Shown here: positions 36,784 through 45,503 of the stretch, piece after piece
Layout of the letters: each line of letters begins with the position of its first letter
Position numbering within the stretch: the stretch's first letter is position 1
Assembly (NCBI RefSeq): GCF_012396015.1
Contig: NZ_JAAXOQ010000014.1
Span: 1 to 64,000 of the forward strand
Direction: 5' to 3'
DNA from: Tsukamurella spumae
GTDB lineage: Bacteria; Actinomycetota; Actinomycetes; Mycobacteriales; Mycobacteriaceae
Length of the DNA stretch: 64,000 nt
Program-made: the position numbers and the translations under genes
The notes under the pieces: model-generated
The model's database searches: none
The model's input: only the letters and a program-made list of their open reading frames with translations
What the model was told of the DNA's origin: nothing

Positions 36784-37877
36784 CGATCCTGGTGGCCGGG
36801 CAGGACCCGGCGGGCGCGGTCGCGGTGGCGGCCCGGCTGGGCGGCGACGCGGCGGCCGTCGGCGCCGACGGTGCGCTGACCCCGCTCGGCGAGCACCGCG
36901 ACCCGCACGAGGTGGCCGTGTACGTGCTCGACGCCTGCGTCCCGGCCGATGCCGTCGACCTCGCCGCGCTCGGACGGCTGCGGGCCGGCCTGCCGACGGT
37001 GCTCGTCGCGACCGGCGCGGAGGTGTACCCGGAGGCGGCGGAGACGACGGCCGCCTCGGCGCGCCGCCTCGGTGCCGACGTGCTCGCCGTCCAGCCCGAC
37101 TCGGGCACCGGCTTCACCGCCCTGCGGGCCGCGCTGGAGCATCCCGCGCCGCCGGTGCCCCGTCCGCCCCGCGCGGGGGCGGCACCGTCGAACCCGGCCC
37201 TGGAGCGCGCGGACCGCTCGGCGTACCTGCGCGCGACGGTGGCGCGGCTGCGGGCGACCCTGCTCGCGGCGTCGGCGGAGGGGTTCCGCCGGCCCGAGGA
37301 CGGCGACGCGGATCCCGACGATCACGGCGGCGTCCGCGCCCGCCTCGACGGCGTGGCCGTGGAGCTGGAGCGGTCCTTGCGCGAGCAGCTGCGCGCCGTC
37401 TACCGCGGGACCTTCGCGGGCTGGCCCGCGGTTCCGGAGCCCGCGGCCCCGTCGTTGCCCCGCGCGGATCCGCCGGCCGCGCCCGCGCGCCGCCGTGGTC
37501 CCGAGGACGCCGCGGTCCTCGTGCTGGGCGCGTCCGCGGGGCTCGGGATCGGCCGGGCCGTTGCCGCGCCCCTGGAGGCGCTGGGCGGCGTGCGCTGGCT
37601 GGCCCTGCCGATCAGCCTCGCGGTGGGGCTCGCGGCGGCGGTGTGGCTGCTGCGGGTGCGTCGCCGGACCGCCGCGCGGTCGGAGCGCCGGAATCGGGCG
37701 GATGCGGCCGCGGCGGTGTTCCGGCAGCGGGTCGAAGTGGAGCTGGGGGCGGCGCTCGTGGCCGCGGAGGCCGACGCCGCGCTGCGGATCGCCCGTGGTC
37801 CGACGGCCGACCCCGGCGCGGGGCGTGGATCGGGAACCGATCCCGGGGCCGGTGCGTCTAATTCATATGGACCATGA
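36780..37877 (+). CDS. Membrane-hairpin protein with pseudo-GTPase-like N-terminus
   Basis: 365 residues from the GTGA overlap. Residues 1-125 look like a GTPase core without a P-loop (strands MTILVAG, VAVYVLDACV, PTVLVATGAEVY; GQDPAGAV where GxxxxGKS would be). Residues 140-215 are charged helices (LERADRSAYLRATVARLRAT, VAVELERSLREQLRAVYRG). After a Pro-rich linker come two hydrophobic segments at about 243-268 and 272-292, then a basic helix and a Gly-rich tail. The pairing of an active P-loop protein with a membrane-tethered inactive copy suggests a two-part membrane machine. Function unknown. Confidence 0.68.
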   Translation: MTILVAGQDPAGAVAVAARLGGDAAAVGADGALTPLGEHRDPHEVAVYVLDACVPADAVDLAALGRLRAGLPTVLVATGAEVYPEAAETTAASARRLGADVLAVQPDSGTGFTALRAALEHPAPPVPRPPRAGAAPSNPALERADRSAYLRATVARLRATLLAASAEGFRRPEDGDADPDDHGGVRARLDGVAVELERSLREQLRAVYRGTFAGWPAVPEPAAPSLPRADPPAAPARRRGPEDAAVLVLGASAGLGIGRAVAAPLEALGGVRWLALPISLAVGLAAAVWLLRVRRRTAARSERRNRADAAAAVFRQRVEVELGAALVAAEADAALRIARGPTADPGAGRGSGTDPGAGASNSYGP

Positions 37878-38202
37878 TTTCGGTCTGTTCGGGCCCTCGG
37901 CCGGGGGAGCGTTCGGGCCCGAGCTGTTCGACGGTGCCGTGCCGGCCGAGGCGCCCTCGCCCGGCGGGCTGTGGGTGCACACCGAGGAGGGGTGGTTCGA
38001 CGTGCACGCCCTGGACACCGACGGTGACGGGCTGGTGGACACGGGCACGCTGACGGACGCGTCCGGCACCGCGGTGTTCACCGATCTCGATGCCGACGGC
38101 CTGGCCGATGTGTACCACCGGGTCCGGACGGACGGCACCTTCGAGACGTGGCGGTTCTCCGGCGGCGCCTGGCACCTGCTGGACCGCGGCGACGTCGGGT
38201 GA
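37867..38202 (+). CDS. DUF6802-like small protein with DxDGDG calcium-type loops
   Basis: 111 residues. ATG 37867 lies 11 bases inside the end of the preceding gene; the ribosome site is weak. The middle contains two acidic loops, D50-TDGDGLVD and D73-LDADGLAD, that read like EF-hand or dockerin calcium-binding loops, each followed by a short beta strand. Trp and Tyr residues (GLWVHTEEGWFDV, ETWRFSGGAWHLL) frame them. No signal peptide. It matches what I recall as DUF6802, a short actinobacterial family (not verified). Its place at the end of the p55/P-loop operon suggests it acts with those proteins. Confidence 0.7.
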   Translation: MDHDFGLFGPSAGGAFGPELFDGAVPAEAPSPGGLWVHTEEGWFDVHALDTDGDGLVDTGTLTDASGTAVFTDLDADGLADVYHRVRTDGTFETWRFSGGAWHLLDRGDVG

Positions 38203-38210
38203 GGTGGGCG

Positions 38211-38233
38211 GGGTGGCCGGCGACGTGCCACCC
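38211..38233 (+). terminator. Weak hairpin upstream of pckA
   Basis: GGGTGGC (38211-38217) and GCCACCC (38227-38233) form a 7-bp stem after the DUF6802-like gene. The rest of the 135-base gap contains two direct TGTGAC half-sites (38273 and 38290) that may bind a regulator of pckA. Confidence 0.4.
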
Positions 38234-38337
38234 GGTCGTGGGCTGTGAGATGAAGCACGCCACCCTCGGTTCTGTGACCTTGTCCGATGTGTGACACTGG
38301 TTCAAAGGTTCGGATGCGACTCTCGGAGATGACACAT

Positions 38338-40179
38338 ATGACGTCAGCCACCATTCCCGGTCTCGAGGGGGAACTCCCCACGAAGCACGTGCAGCTCATC
38401 GAGTGGGTGCGCGAGGTCGCCGAGCTCACGCAGCCCGATCGCGTGGTGTGGGCCGACGGCTCCGACGAGGAGTGGGACCGGATCACCTCCGAGATGGTGG
38501 CGGCCGGCACGTTCACCAAGCTGAACGAGGACCGCAAGCCCAACTCCTTCCTCGCGCTCTCGGATCCGGCGGACGTGGCGCGCGTGGAGTCGCGTACCTT
38601 CATCTGTTCGGAGACCAAGGAGGCCGCCGGCCCCACGAACAACTGGATGCGCCCCGCCGAGATGCGCGCCACCATGACCGATCTCTACCGCGGCTGCATG
38701 CAGGGGCGCACGATGTACGTGGTGCCCTTCTGCATGGGCCCGCTGGGCGCCGACGATCCGAAGCTGGGCGTCGAGATCACCGACAGCCCGTACGTCGTCG
38801 TCTCGATGAAGATCATGACCCGGATGGGGCAGCCGGTCCTCGACAAGCTCGGTGACGAGGGCTTCTTCGTCAAGGGCATCCACTCCGTGGGCGCGCCGCT
38901 CGCGCCGGGCGAGACCGACGTGCCGTGGCCCTGCAGCGAGACCAAGTACATCACCCACTTCCCGGAGACCCGCGAGATCTGGTCGTACGGATCGGGTTAC
39001 GGCGGCAACGCGCTGCTGGGCAAGAAGTGTTACGCGCTGCGCATCGCCTCGGCCATGGCGCACGACGAGGGCTGGCTCGCCGAGCACATGCTGATCCTCA
39101 AGCTGATCTCGCCGGAGGACAAGGTCTACTTCGTCGCCGCGGCGTTCCCGTCGGCCTGCGGCAAGACCAACCTCGCGATGATCCAGCCCACCCTGCCGGG
39201 CTGGCGCGCCGAGACCGTCGGTGACGACATCGCCTGGATGCGCTTCGGCGAGGACGGCCGCCTCTACGCGGTCAACCCCGAGTTCGGCTTCTTCGGCGTC
39301 GCCCCCGGCACGTCGATGGACTCGAACCCGAACGCCATGAAGACGATCGAGGCCGGCAACACCATCTTCACCAATGTCGCCAAGACCGACGGTGGCGATG
39401 TCTGGTGGGAGGGCATGTCCGCCGCCCCGCAGCACCTCACGGACTGGAAGGGCCAGGACTGGGAGTCCAGCTCGGCCGAGAACGAGGACGGTGCGGTCAC
39501 CGTGGCGGCGCACCCGAACTCGCGCTACACCACCCCGATGTCGCAGTGCCCGTCGATCGCCCCCGAGTGGGACGATCCGCAGGGCGTGCCGATCTCGGCC
39601 ATTCTGTTCGGCGGCCGCCGCAAGACGACGGTGCCGCTGGTCACCCAGGCCCGGGACTGGAAGCACGGCGTGTTCATGGGCGCCACCGTCGGCTCCGAGC
39701 AGACCGCCGCCGCCGAGGGCAAGGTGGGCACCGTCCGCCGCGACCCGATGGCGATGCTGCCCTTCCTCGGCTACAACGTGGGCGACTACTTCGATCACTG
39801 GCTCGAGATCGGCAAGCAGGCGGACGAGTCCAAGCTGCCGAAGGTGTTCTACGTCAACTGGTTCCGTCGCGGCGAGGACAAGCGCTTCCTGTGGCCCGGA
39901 TTCGGTGAGAACAGCCGTGTGCTCAAGTGGATCGTCGACCGCATCGAGGGCAACGCCGCGGGCAAGGAGACCCCGATCGGCATCGTCGCGACGCCGGAGG
40001 AGCTGGACCTCACCGGTCTGGACACGCCGGTCGCGGATGTCGCCGAGGCCCTCTCCGTCAACGCCGAGGAGTGGCGCAACGAACTGCCCTCGATCGAGGA
40101 GTGGTTCGGCTTCGTCGGTGAGAAGCTGCCCACCGGCCTGAAGGACGAGCTGGACGCGCTCAAGCAGCGCCTGGGCTGA
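38338..40179 (+). CDS. pckA: Phosphoenolpyruvate carboxykinase (GTP)
   Basis: 613 residues from ATG 38338 with GGAG 14 bases upstream. It catalyses GTP-dependent interconversion of oxaloacetate and phosphoenolpyruvate, the entry to gluconeogenesis. The GTP-type signature is [12 protein letters not shown] (kinase-1a/P-loop with the reactive cysteine). Also visible are [12 protein letters not shown], the metal-binding region [20 protein letters not shown] and the substrate-binding [18 protein letters not shown]. It corresponds to Rv0211 and is monocistronic. The upstream region holds repeated TGTGAC half-sites. Beta-oxidation genes at 5 kb would supply the carbon this enzyme handles on fatty-acid diets. 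Confidence 0.96.
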   Translation: MTSATIPGLEGELPTKHVQLIEWVREVAELTQPDRVVWADGSDEEWDRITSEMVAAGTFTKLNEDRKPNSFLALSDPADVARVESRTFICSETKEAAGPTNNWMRPAEMRATMTDLYRGCMQGRTMYVVPFCMGPLGADDPKLGVEITDSPYVVVSMKIMTRMGQPVLDKLGDEGFFVKGIHSVGAPLAPGETDVPWPCSETKYITHFPETREIWSYGSGYGGNALLGKKCYALRIASAMAHDEGWLAEHMLILKLISPEDKVYFVAAAFPSACGKTNLAMIQPTLPGWRAETVGDDIAWMRFGEDGRLYAVNPEFGFFGVAPGTSMDSNPNAMKTIEAGNTIFTNVAKTDGGDVWWEGMSAAPQHLTDWKGQDWESSSAENEDGAVTVAAHPNSRYTTPMSQCPSIAPEWDDPQGVPISAILFGGRRKTTVPLVTQARDWKHGVFMGATVGSEQTAAAEGKVGTVRRDPMAMLPFLGYNVGDYFDHWLEIGKQADESKLPKVFYVNWFRRGEDKRFLWPGFGENSRVLKWIVDRIEGNAAGKETPIGIVATPEELDLTGLDTPVADVAEALSVNAEEWRNELPSIEEWFGFVGEKLPTGLKDELDALKQRLG

Positions 40180-40207
40180 TCCCCCGTCCCACCGACCCGC
40201 GCGGGCG

Positions 40208-40253
40208 CGGCCGGGGTGCGCACGAGCCGACTCAGAGTCGGTCGCCCCGGCCG
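40208..40253. terminator. Nested bidirectional terminator pckA / lysyltransferase gene
   Basis: The inner palindrome CCGACTC-A-GAGTCGG (40227-40241) is enclosed by CGGCCGGGG (40208-40216) and CCCCGGCCG (40245-40253). The inner stem overlaps the stop codon of the leftward gene. Confidence 0.7.
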
Positions 40254-41233
40254 TACCGGCCGAACTCCAGCAGCATCAGGGCGGCGGCCACCCGTGCCAC
40301 CTGGCGCGGCCGGAGCAGGACCACCCGTTCCTGATCGAACGAACGGTACTTGCGCAGGTAGCGGTAGAGCCGCTCCACGTGCAGCAGCGGATCGAAGGCG
40401 TGCACCGCACCACGTGCGGCGGCCCTGACCCGCGGGTGGTTCCGCAGCGACGCCGACTCGTCCGCGAACAGGTCGGGGAACGGCGCGAAGGCCAACGAGA
40501 CCCGCTTGTAGCCGTGATCCCGCGCCCAGGCGACCGTCTCCAGCGTGAGCCGCTCGTCCACGCCGTTCGGTGACTCCCGGGCGCGCAGCGGCAGATCCAG
40601 TGACAGGTCCTCGGGCCCGGCGGGGAGGTACCGGTGCGCGGCGCAAAGGGTGCCGTCCGGCCTGCGGGCGAGCGCGAACACCCCGTCGGGACGGGCACCG
40701 TCGAGCATGCGCCCGAGGATCATCGAGAAGCCCCGGCTCGGGTCGTGTCCGGCCAGGGCCTCCATCCGGCGGACGGCCTGCCGGTCCAGGTCGGTCACCT
40801 CGCCCTCCCGCACGATCTCGACGGTGACCCCCGCGTTGCGGGTGCGCGAGACCGCCTGGCGCAGGTTGCGGAACCGTCGACCCACCAGGTCGAACGAGCA
40901 CGCGTCGATGACCACGTCGCGTCCGATGGGCACGGCCCGCAGGCCGTGGGCCTCCCAGCGCGGGCGATACGCCTCGCCGGCCCCCAGCACCGCGATCGGG
41001 CGGCGCCCGGCGCGGCGCACGAATTCGTCGATCGCCGCCGCCCGGGCCTCCGCCGTGACGCCGACGGGATCGCCGCTGGCGACGGCCATGCCGAGCCGGA
41101 CCGCGTACGCCACGAAGGCATCCCCGCCGGGAGCGAACACGTGGTGCTTCTCGGGCCGCAGGGCGAAGGGCGCGAGGGGGTCGCCGACCGCTCGACCGAC
41201 CAGTGATTCGACACTGTGACTATCGAATGACAT
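40232..41233 (-). CDS. DUF2156 protein, MprF-like lysyl/aminoacyl-phosphatidylglycerol transferase domain
   Basis: 333 residues from ATG 41233. It matches the soluble C-terminal domain of MprF/LysX2 enzymes: PLAPFALRPEKHHVFAPGGD, VASGDPVG, then the GNAT-like second half (RRFRNLRQAVSRTRNAGVTV, RGFSMILGRMLD, LSLDLPLRARESPNGVDERL, YKRVSLAFAPFPDLFAD). Such domains move an amino acid from tRNA to phosphatidylglycerol, making the membrane more cationic. The flippase membrane half is missing; a UPF0104 gene at 17 kb could supply it (inference). A CATACT hexamer six bases before the start suggests leaderless transcription. Confidence 0.85.
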   Translation of the reverse strand: MSFDSHSVESLVGRAVGDPLAPFALRPEKHHVFAPGGDAFVAYAVRLGMAVASGDPVGVTAEARAAAIDEFVRRAGRRPIAVLGAGEAYRPRWEAHGLRAVPIGRDVVIDACSFDLVGRRFRNLRQAVSRTRNAGVTVEIVREGEVTDLDRQAVRRMEALAGHDPSRGFSMILGRMLDGARPDGVFALARRPDGTLCAAHRYLPAGPEDLSLDLPLRARESPNGVDERLTLETVAWARDHGYKRVSLAFAPFPDLFADESASLRNHPRVRAAARGAVHAFDPLLHVERLYRYLRKYRSFDQERVVLLRPRQVARVAAALMLLEFGRYGRGDRL

Positions 41234-41283
41234 GCGGACAGTATGCGCCTCGGTGCACCGGTCGTTCCGCCGCCGGGGCTCGT

Positions 41284-42435
41284 TCAGTCCGGCGGAGACC
41301 AGCGCTGGGGCCGGCGGAAGGCGCGGTCGAGCAGGCGGTCGGGTGCCAGGCGCAGGCCCAGATCCCGCGCGAAAGCCACGCCGGGGGAATCCCATTGGCC
41401 CGCGGCGCCCAGCAGATGCGCCTGCCGCGCGATGCGCTGGGTACGGGGTCGCCGGGCTTTGTCGTAGGCGCCCAGTCGCGTGGGTACCTCACGCGGATCG
41501 GGGTCGCTCGCGAGCGGTCGCAGCAGCGAGACCAGCACCGCGGCGTCCTCGAGCGCCAGGTTCGCGCCCTGCCCGAGGGTGGGCGGCATGGCGTGTGCCG
41601 CGTCGCCGACCAGCGTCGCCTGGCCGCGCGAGTAGGTGCGCAGCGGGTGCGCGAGCCGCTCGATCGGCTGGTATCCGATGCGGGTGGCATCCGTGGCGGC
41701 GAGGATCTCGGGGATCGGGTCGTGCCACGCGCCGTAGCGCTCGAGCAGCTCGCCGGGCTCGGGCAGGTCGTCGGCCTGCGAGGGCCGCACGGCGAACCAG
41801 TAGACCCTGCCGTCGCGCAGCGGCATGTACCCGAATCGTTCGCCCCGGCCGAAGGTCTCGCCCCCGTCGGGCAGTTCGACGGGGGTGTCGGTCATCCCGC
41901 GCCACGCCCCGTACCCGCAGTAGGCCGCGCCCGGGTCGCCCGCGTGGCTGCCCCGGACGCGGCTGCGGATGCCGTCCGCGCCGACGATGACGTGCGCGTC
42001 CTCCAGGAGTCCGCTCGGTCCGAGGTCGAGGGTGGCGGAGCTGAGCCCCTCCACGCGGATACCGGGCCGCACGGTGTCGGGAGCCAGGCCGCTGAGCAGG
42101 GCCCGGTGCAGGTCCGTGCGGTCGATCACGCGCAGGTCGGCGACGGTGGCGGGCGCGAACGCGGCCACCATGGTCCCGTCCGCGCGCATCGTGCCGATCG
42201 GGATCGACGGCGGACCGTCGGCCACGACGGCCCGTACGGGCTCCTCGAGGCCGAGCGAGCGCAGTGCTGCGAAGCCGTTCGAGAACAGCGACAGCCCGGA
42301 TCCACGAGGGAGGAAGCGCGCAGCCTGCTCGAGGACGATCACCTCGGCGCCGGCGCGCTGCAGGCCCGAGGCCACCGCCAGTCCGCCGATGCCCGCACCG
42401 ACGACGGCGACGCGCAGCGAGTTCGTCCTCCACAT
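41284..42435 (-). CDS. FAD-dependent aromatic-ring-type monooxygenase
   Basis: 383 residues from ATG 42435, which has TAGCGT plus seven bases upstream (leaderless). N-terminal Rossmann motif VAVVGAGIGGLAVASGLQRA, the DG motif HVIVGADGIRSRVR, and the C-terminal FAD motif LVGDAAHAMPPTLGQGANLA. This is the class A flavoprotein hydroxylase family (salicylate hydroxylase, zeaxanthin epoxidase relatives). The substrate is unknown. It is divergent from the dehydratase gene with three TGTCAC-type half-sites in the gap. Confidence 0.9.
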   Translation of the reverse strand: MWRTNSLRVAVVGAGIGGLAVASGLQRAGAEVIVLEQAARFLPRGSGLSLFSNGFAALRSLGLEEPVRAVVADGPPSIPIGTMRADGTMVAAFAPATVADLRVIDRTDLHRALLSGLAPDTVRPGIRVEGLSSATLDLGPSGLLEDAHVIVGADGIRSRVRGSHAGDPGAAYCGYGAWRGMTDTPVELPDGGETFGRGERFGYMPLRDGRVYWFAVRPSQADDLPEPGELLERYGAWHDPIPEILAATDATRIGYQPIERLAHPLRTYSRGQATLVGDAAHAMPPTLGQGANLALEDAAVLVSLLRPLASDPDPREVPTRLGAYDKARRPRTQRIARQAHLLGAAGQWDSPGVAFARDLGLRLAPDRLLDRAFRRPQRWSPPD

Positions 42436-42464
42436 GACCTCGACGCTAGTAGCCGCCGGGCCCG

Positions 42465-42506
42465 GTGTCACCGAGGCGTGGGCCACGTGACATGCCGTGT
42501 TGTCAC
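42465..42506. promoter_or_regulatory. Three TGTCAC half-sites in a divergent promoter
   Basis: TGTCAC occurs at about 42466, in reverse (GTGACA) at 42487-42492, and again at 42501-42506; the last two form an inverted repeat with an 8-base spacer. Located between the monooxygenase and the dehydratase starts. The binding protein is unknown. Confidence 0.4.
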
Positions 42507-42602
42507 AGGGGTGTCGTGGGTTTGAGATAGCACGAGGGCGCGGGCTATCCTGAAACGTCCCTCCGCCGGTGAAACGAGGGCCGGCCTTCAAGGAGTAGAG
42601 AC

Positions 42603-43133
42603 GTGGCCCTCGCCGATGAGTGGGAGATCTGGTTCCCCGACGCCTATGAGATCGGTGCGGAATCGGTGCGCACGTTCGCGCGCGCGATCCGCAGCTGGGA
42701 TGTCCCGTACGCAGCCAGTCGCGTGCTGCCCGACGATGTCGCGGTGCCCGCGACGATGCTCGGCGCGCCGATGCTGCAGGGCGCCTCGGCGCTCGTGGCC
42801 ACGGTGATCCCGGGCTGCAACCTGTCGGCGATCATGCACGCCGGCCAGTCCTTCCGGTACCTGCGGCCACTGCACGTGGGCGATGTCCTCAGCCTCGGCG
42901 TGCGCCTGACCTCGCACATCGTGAAGGCCGAGACGGACCTGGTCGTGGTCGAGTGCATGGTCTACGCGGACGGCGAGCCCTCGCTCGACGCGGAGATCTT
43001 CATCGTCCACAGCCAGCGGGAGACCGGCATCGACCTGGAGGCCGCCGACCGGCTGGCCGACGAGGTCATGATGACCGGGACCGGGCCGTCCAGCAGCGAC
43101 GAGTACGCGGCGAAGGTCGCGGCGTCGGGCTAG
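42603..43133 (+). CDS. FAS1-like/MaoC dehydratase domain protein
   Basis: 176 residues from GTG 42603, with AAGGAG about ten bases upstream. A single hot-dog domain: DVPYAASRVLPDDVAVPATM, then AIMHAGQSFRYLRPLHVGDVL (the conserved Q-x-F-x-Y and H-V-G-D motif), then IVKAETDLVVVECMVYADGE. This is the N-terminal-type MaoC subunit seen in HadA/HadC, which lacks the catalytic D-x-x-x-x-H and usually needs a HadB-like partner for (3R)-hydroxyacyl dehydration. No partner gene adjoins it, so it may work with HadB encoded elsewhere or have another acyl-binding role. Its stop interlocks with that of eccA. Confidence 0.83.
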   Translation: MALADEWEIWFPDAYEIGAESVRTFARAIRSWDVPYAASRVLPDDVAVPATMLGAPMLQGASALVATVIPGCNLSAIMHAGQSFRYLRPLHVGDVLSLGVRLTSHIVKAETDLVVVECMVYADGEPSLDAEIFIVHSQRETGIDLEAADRLADEVMMTGTGPSSSDEYAAKVAASG

Positions 43134-44833
43134 CCGATCGCGCCGGCGTCCGCGCCTAGGAGGCCCTCGAGGGCGCGCGCCATGTCGGTGGCCTCGATCC
43201 GCATGAGGGTCGCCTCGTCGATGCCGTCCAGATCGACCCCCGAATCGGCGAGCCGGAGTTCCCGCTCCTCCTCGGCGGCCTCGATCACGTTGCGCACGAA
43301 CCGCCCGTTGCCGAGGCGGTCCAACTGGTCGGCGACGCCGGCGCAGCAGGATTCGAGGACGGCCGCCGCGTCGCCGGTGAGGACCGCATCGCGCGAGCGC
43401 GCCAGCGCCGCGCCGATCTCCGCGAGCTCGTCGGGCGCGTAGCCGGGGAACCGGATGCGGCGCGCGAACCGCGAGGCCAGGCCCTCGTTCGAGGCCAGGA
43501 ACCGGTCGATCTCCGCGTCGTAGCCCGCCACGATCACCACCAGCCGGTCCCGGTCGTTCTCCATCCGGGCGAGCAGGGTGTCGATGGCCTCCTGTCCGAA
43601 CGCGTCGCCGCCCGTGAGCCCCTCCTGTACGAGCGTGTAGGCCTCGTCGATGAACAGGACCCCGTCGAGCGCGGAATCGATCACCGCCGAGGTCCGCTGC
43701 GCCGTCGCGCCCAGGTACTGGCCGACGAGGTCGCGGCGCGAGCACTCGATCACGGTGTCGCTCGCCAGCAGCCCCAGCCCGCGGTACATCCGCGCGACGA
43801 TGCGCGCCACCGTCGTCTTGCCCGTGCCGGGCGGCCCGGTGAAGGCGAGGTGCAGCGATCGACTGCCGCTGGAGAGCCCGCGATCGGCGCGGACCCGGGC
43901 CAGCTGCATCGTGGTGCGCAGGCGCGCGACCTGCTCCTTGACCTCCCGCAGTCCCACCTGCCGGTCCAGTTCGGCCGCCGCCTCGGCGAGCAGATCGGTT
44001 CCGTCGTCCGGTGCGGTGCAGGCGGCCTCCTCGGGTGCGGCCGGGCGCTCCAGGACCAGGCGGTGCCCCGGGTCGCGCAGCGCGGCCTCCGCGGGCGGGT
44101 ACGACGGTGCCGCCCGCTCCAGCAGTTCCCGGGCGCGGTCCTCCTCGCCCTGCTCGCGCAGGACCAGGGCGTGGCAGTAGCGGGCCGCGGCGGCGGCACC
44201 GGGTACCGGGCCCTCGGCGGCCGCGGCGAGCAGCCTGGTCGCCTCGGCGAACCGGCCCAGTTGCGCCGCGGCGGATCCGGCGACGGTGGCCGCCGCGGCG
44301 CCCAGCACGGGGTCGTCCCAGCCGGCGTGCCCGTCGAGTGCGGTCAGGACGTCGGCCCACCGTCGGGTCCGGGCGGCCGTGACGGCGCGCTGATACCGCT
44401 CGACGGGGCATCGGGGTGCGGCGTCGAGGACCTCGACGGCCTCGTCCGGCGCACCGTCGGCGAGGAGCCGCGCGGCGTACGCGACGTGCGCGGTGGCGGC
44501 GTCGCGCAGCGGGTAGTCCACGTACAGGCCGGTACTGAAGACGGTGCCCAGCGCGTCCGGCGGCAGCCCGACCCGCCGCGACGCGGTGCCGATCGCGTCG
44601 GCGGTGCGGTGCAGGGCCGCGAGCACCTCCGCGGTGGACTCGCCGGCGGCCGCGCGGCCGAGCCAGGCGTCGGCCATCCCGGGGTCGGCGGCGGTCGCGG
44701 ACTCGAAGGCGCGCCGCGCCAACGCCGTGTCGCGCGGGGCGGCCTCGAACTCGCCCACCCCGATGCCCAGCGCGGACACGCCCGCCCGGAACGCGTGAAG
44801 TGCCTGCAGCGCCGACGGCGCGGATCCGATCAT
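43130..44833 (-). CDS. eccA: EccA-like AAA+ ATPase (ESX type VII secretion/CbbX type), orphan
   Basis: 567 residues. The N-terminal 280 residues are TPR-like Ala-rich helices (ALARRAFESATAADPGMADA, AGAPDEAVEVLDAAP-type repeats). The AAA+ domain at about 290-560 has Walker A GPPGTGKTTVARIVARMYRG, Walker B VLFIDEAYTL, sensor VIVAGYDAEIDRFLASNEGL and the arginine-finger region SRFARRI. This is the CbbX/EccA layout. EccA proteins assist type VII substrates, yet no EsxA/B, EccB-D or PE/PPE-like gene is nearby. The stop codon overlaps that of the convergent dehydratase in the palindrome CTAG. Confidence 0.85.
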   Translation of the reverse strand: MIGSAPSALQALHAFRAGVSALGIGVGEFEAAPRDTALARRAFESATAADPGMADAWLGRAAAGESTAEVLAALHRTADAIGTASRRVGLPPDALGTVFSTGLYVDYPLRDAATAHVAYAARLLADGAPDEAVEVLDAAPRCPVERYQRAVTAARTRRWADVLTALDGHAGWDDPVLGAAAATVAGSAAAQLGRFAEATRLLAAAAEGPVPGAAAAARYCHALVLREQGEEDRARELLERAAPSYPPAEAALRDPGHRLVLERPAAPEEAACTAPDDGTDLLAEAAAELDRQVGLREVKEQVARLRTTMQLARVRADRGLSSGSRSLHLAFTGPPGTGKTTVARIVARMYRGLGLLASDTVIECSRRDLVGQYLGATAQRTSAVIDSALDGVLFIDEAYTLVQEGLTGGDAFGQEAIDTLLARMENDRDRLVVIVAGYDAEIDRFLASNEGLASRFARRIRFPGYAPDELAEIGAALARSRDAVLTGDAAAVLESCCAGVADQLDRLGNGRFVRNVIEAAEEERELRLADSGVDLDGIDEATLMRIEATDMARALEGLLGADAGAIG

Positions 44834-44848
44834 GGTCCCCCCGAACCG

Positions 44849-44868
44849 GGAGGATCCCCCGATCCTCC
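44849..44868 (-). terminator. Hairpin between two leftward genes
   Basis: GGAGGATC-CCCC-GATCCTCC lies after the stop of the gene at 44891-45385 and just upstream of eccA. It could end the former or fold in the eccA leader. Confidence 0.5.
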
Positions 44869-44890
44869 GTGCCGACCACGGTAGCCGCGG

Positions 44891-45385
44891 TCAGCGCGCG
44901 AGGAGCGCGATCTCGCGGATCTCCTTGAGGTCGGGCCCGTACTCGTCGGAGGACCAGAACCGCAGCCGCCACGTATCGGCACCCTCGCCCGCGTGCCGCG
45001 CCGCGGCCTCGACCTCGTAGAAGCCGCGGGCCATGGGGAACTCGATCACCTCGTCCGGGGCGGCACCGTCGTGCTCCGGGCCCGGCGAGAACCACTCGAC
45101 CGAACCCGAGGTGTCGACGCAGAGCTGGGTGCGCAGCACCGTGTCCCAGATGCCGTCGTCCGGCGGCACGCCGTCCCAGTGCTCGAGCTCCACGGGCATC
45201 GCGGACTGCGCCCGGGAGGGCGAGGCGAAGCCGGCGGTGGCGCGGTTGGTGGCGGCACCGTGGACGGTGACGGCGGCGATCAGGTCGGCGGGCACGCGGT
45301 GGCCGAAGCAGCTGCCGAAGAACTTCCCGTCACGCAGGTCGAGGACGCCGGACAGGTGCATGAGGATGCGGGGTTCGAGACGCAT
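44891..45385 (-). CDS. Hypothetical protein, 164 aa
   Basis: A soluble acidic protein with no signal or membrane segment. Strand-rich and aromatic: LRDGKFFGSCFGHRVPADLI, a central VELEHWDGVPPDDGIWDTVL, DTSGSVEWFSPGPEHD and a C-terminal WRLRFWSSDEYGPDLKE. Spacing and composition resemble one-domain beta-sandwich proteins, possibly an immunity- or competence-type fold, but I cannot name a family. Codon usage is like the neighbours. It is divergent from the ABC transporter operon across 118 bases. Confidence 0.65.
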   Translation of the reverse strand: MRLEPRILMHLSGVLDLRDGKFFGSCFGHRVPADLIAAVTVHGAATNRATAGFASPSRAQSAMPVELEHWDGVPPDDGIWDTVLRTQLCVDTSGSVEWFSPGPEHDGAAPDEVIEFPMARGFYEVEAAARHAGEGADTWRLRFWSSDEYGPDLKEIREIALLAR

Positions 45386-45503
45386 CGGTCCATCATCCCC
45401 GAGCGGCGGCGGTCCGCGCCTGCGGGCGCGGTCCGAACCCTCGGATGGATCCGGGGGTTGTTCCCGATGTCACAGGTCACACATTTCTGGCATTGTCGAG
45501 GGC

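Noticed and set aside
45460-45503. ECF41-type promoter upstream of the ABC transporter
   Set aside because: TGTCACA is present at 45468, but no CGTC/TGTC lies 16 bases downstream (the nearest is 19), so the spacing does not fit.
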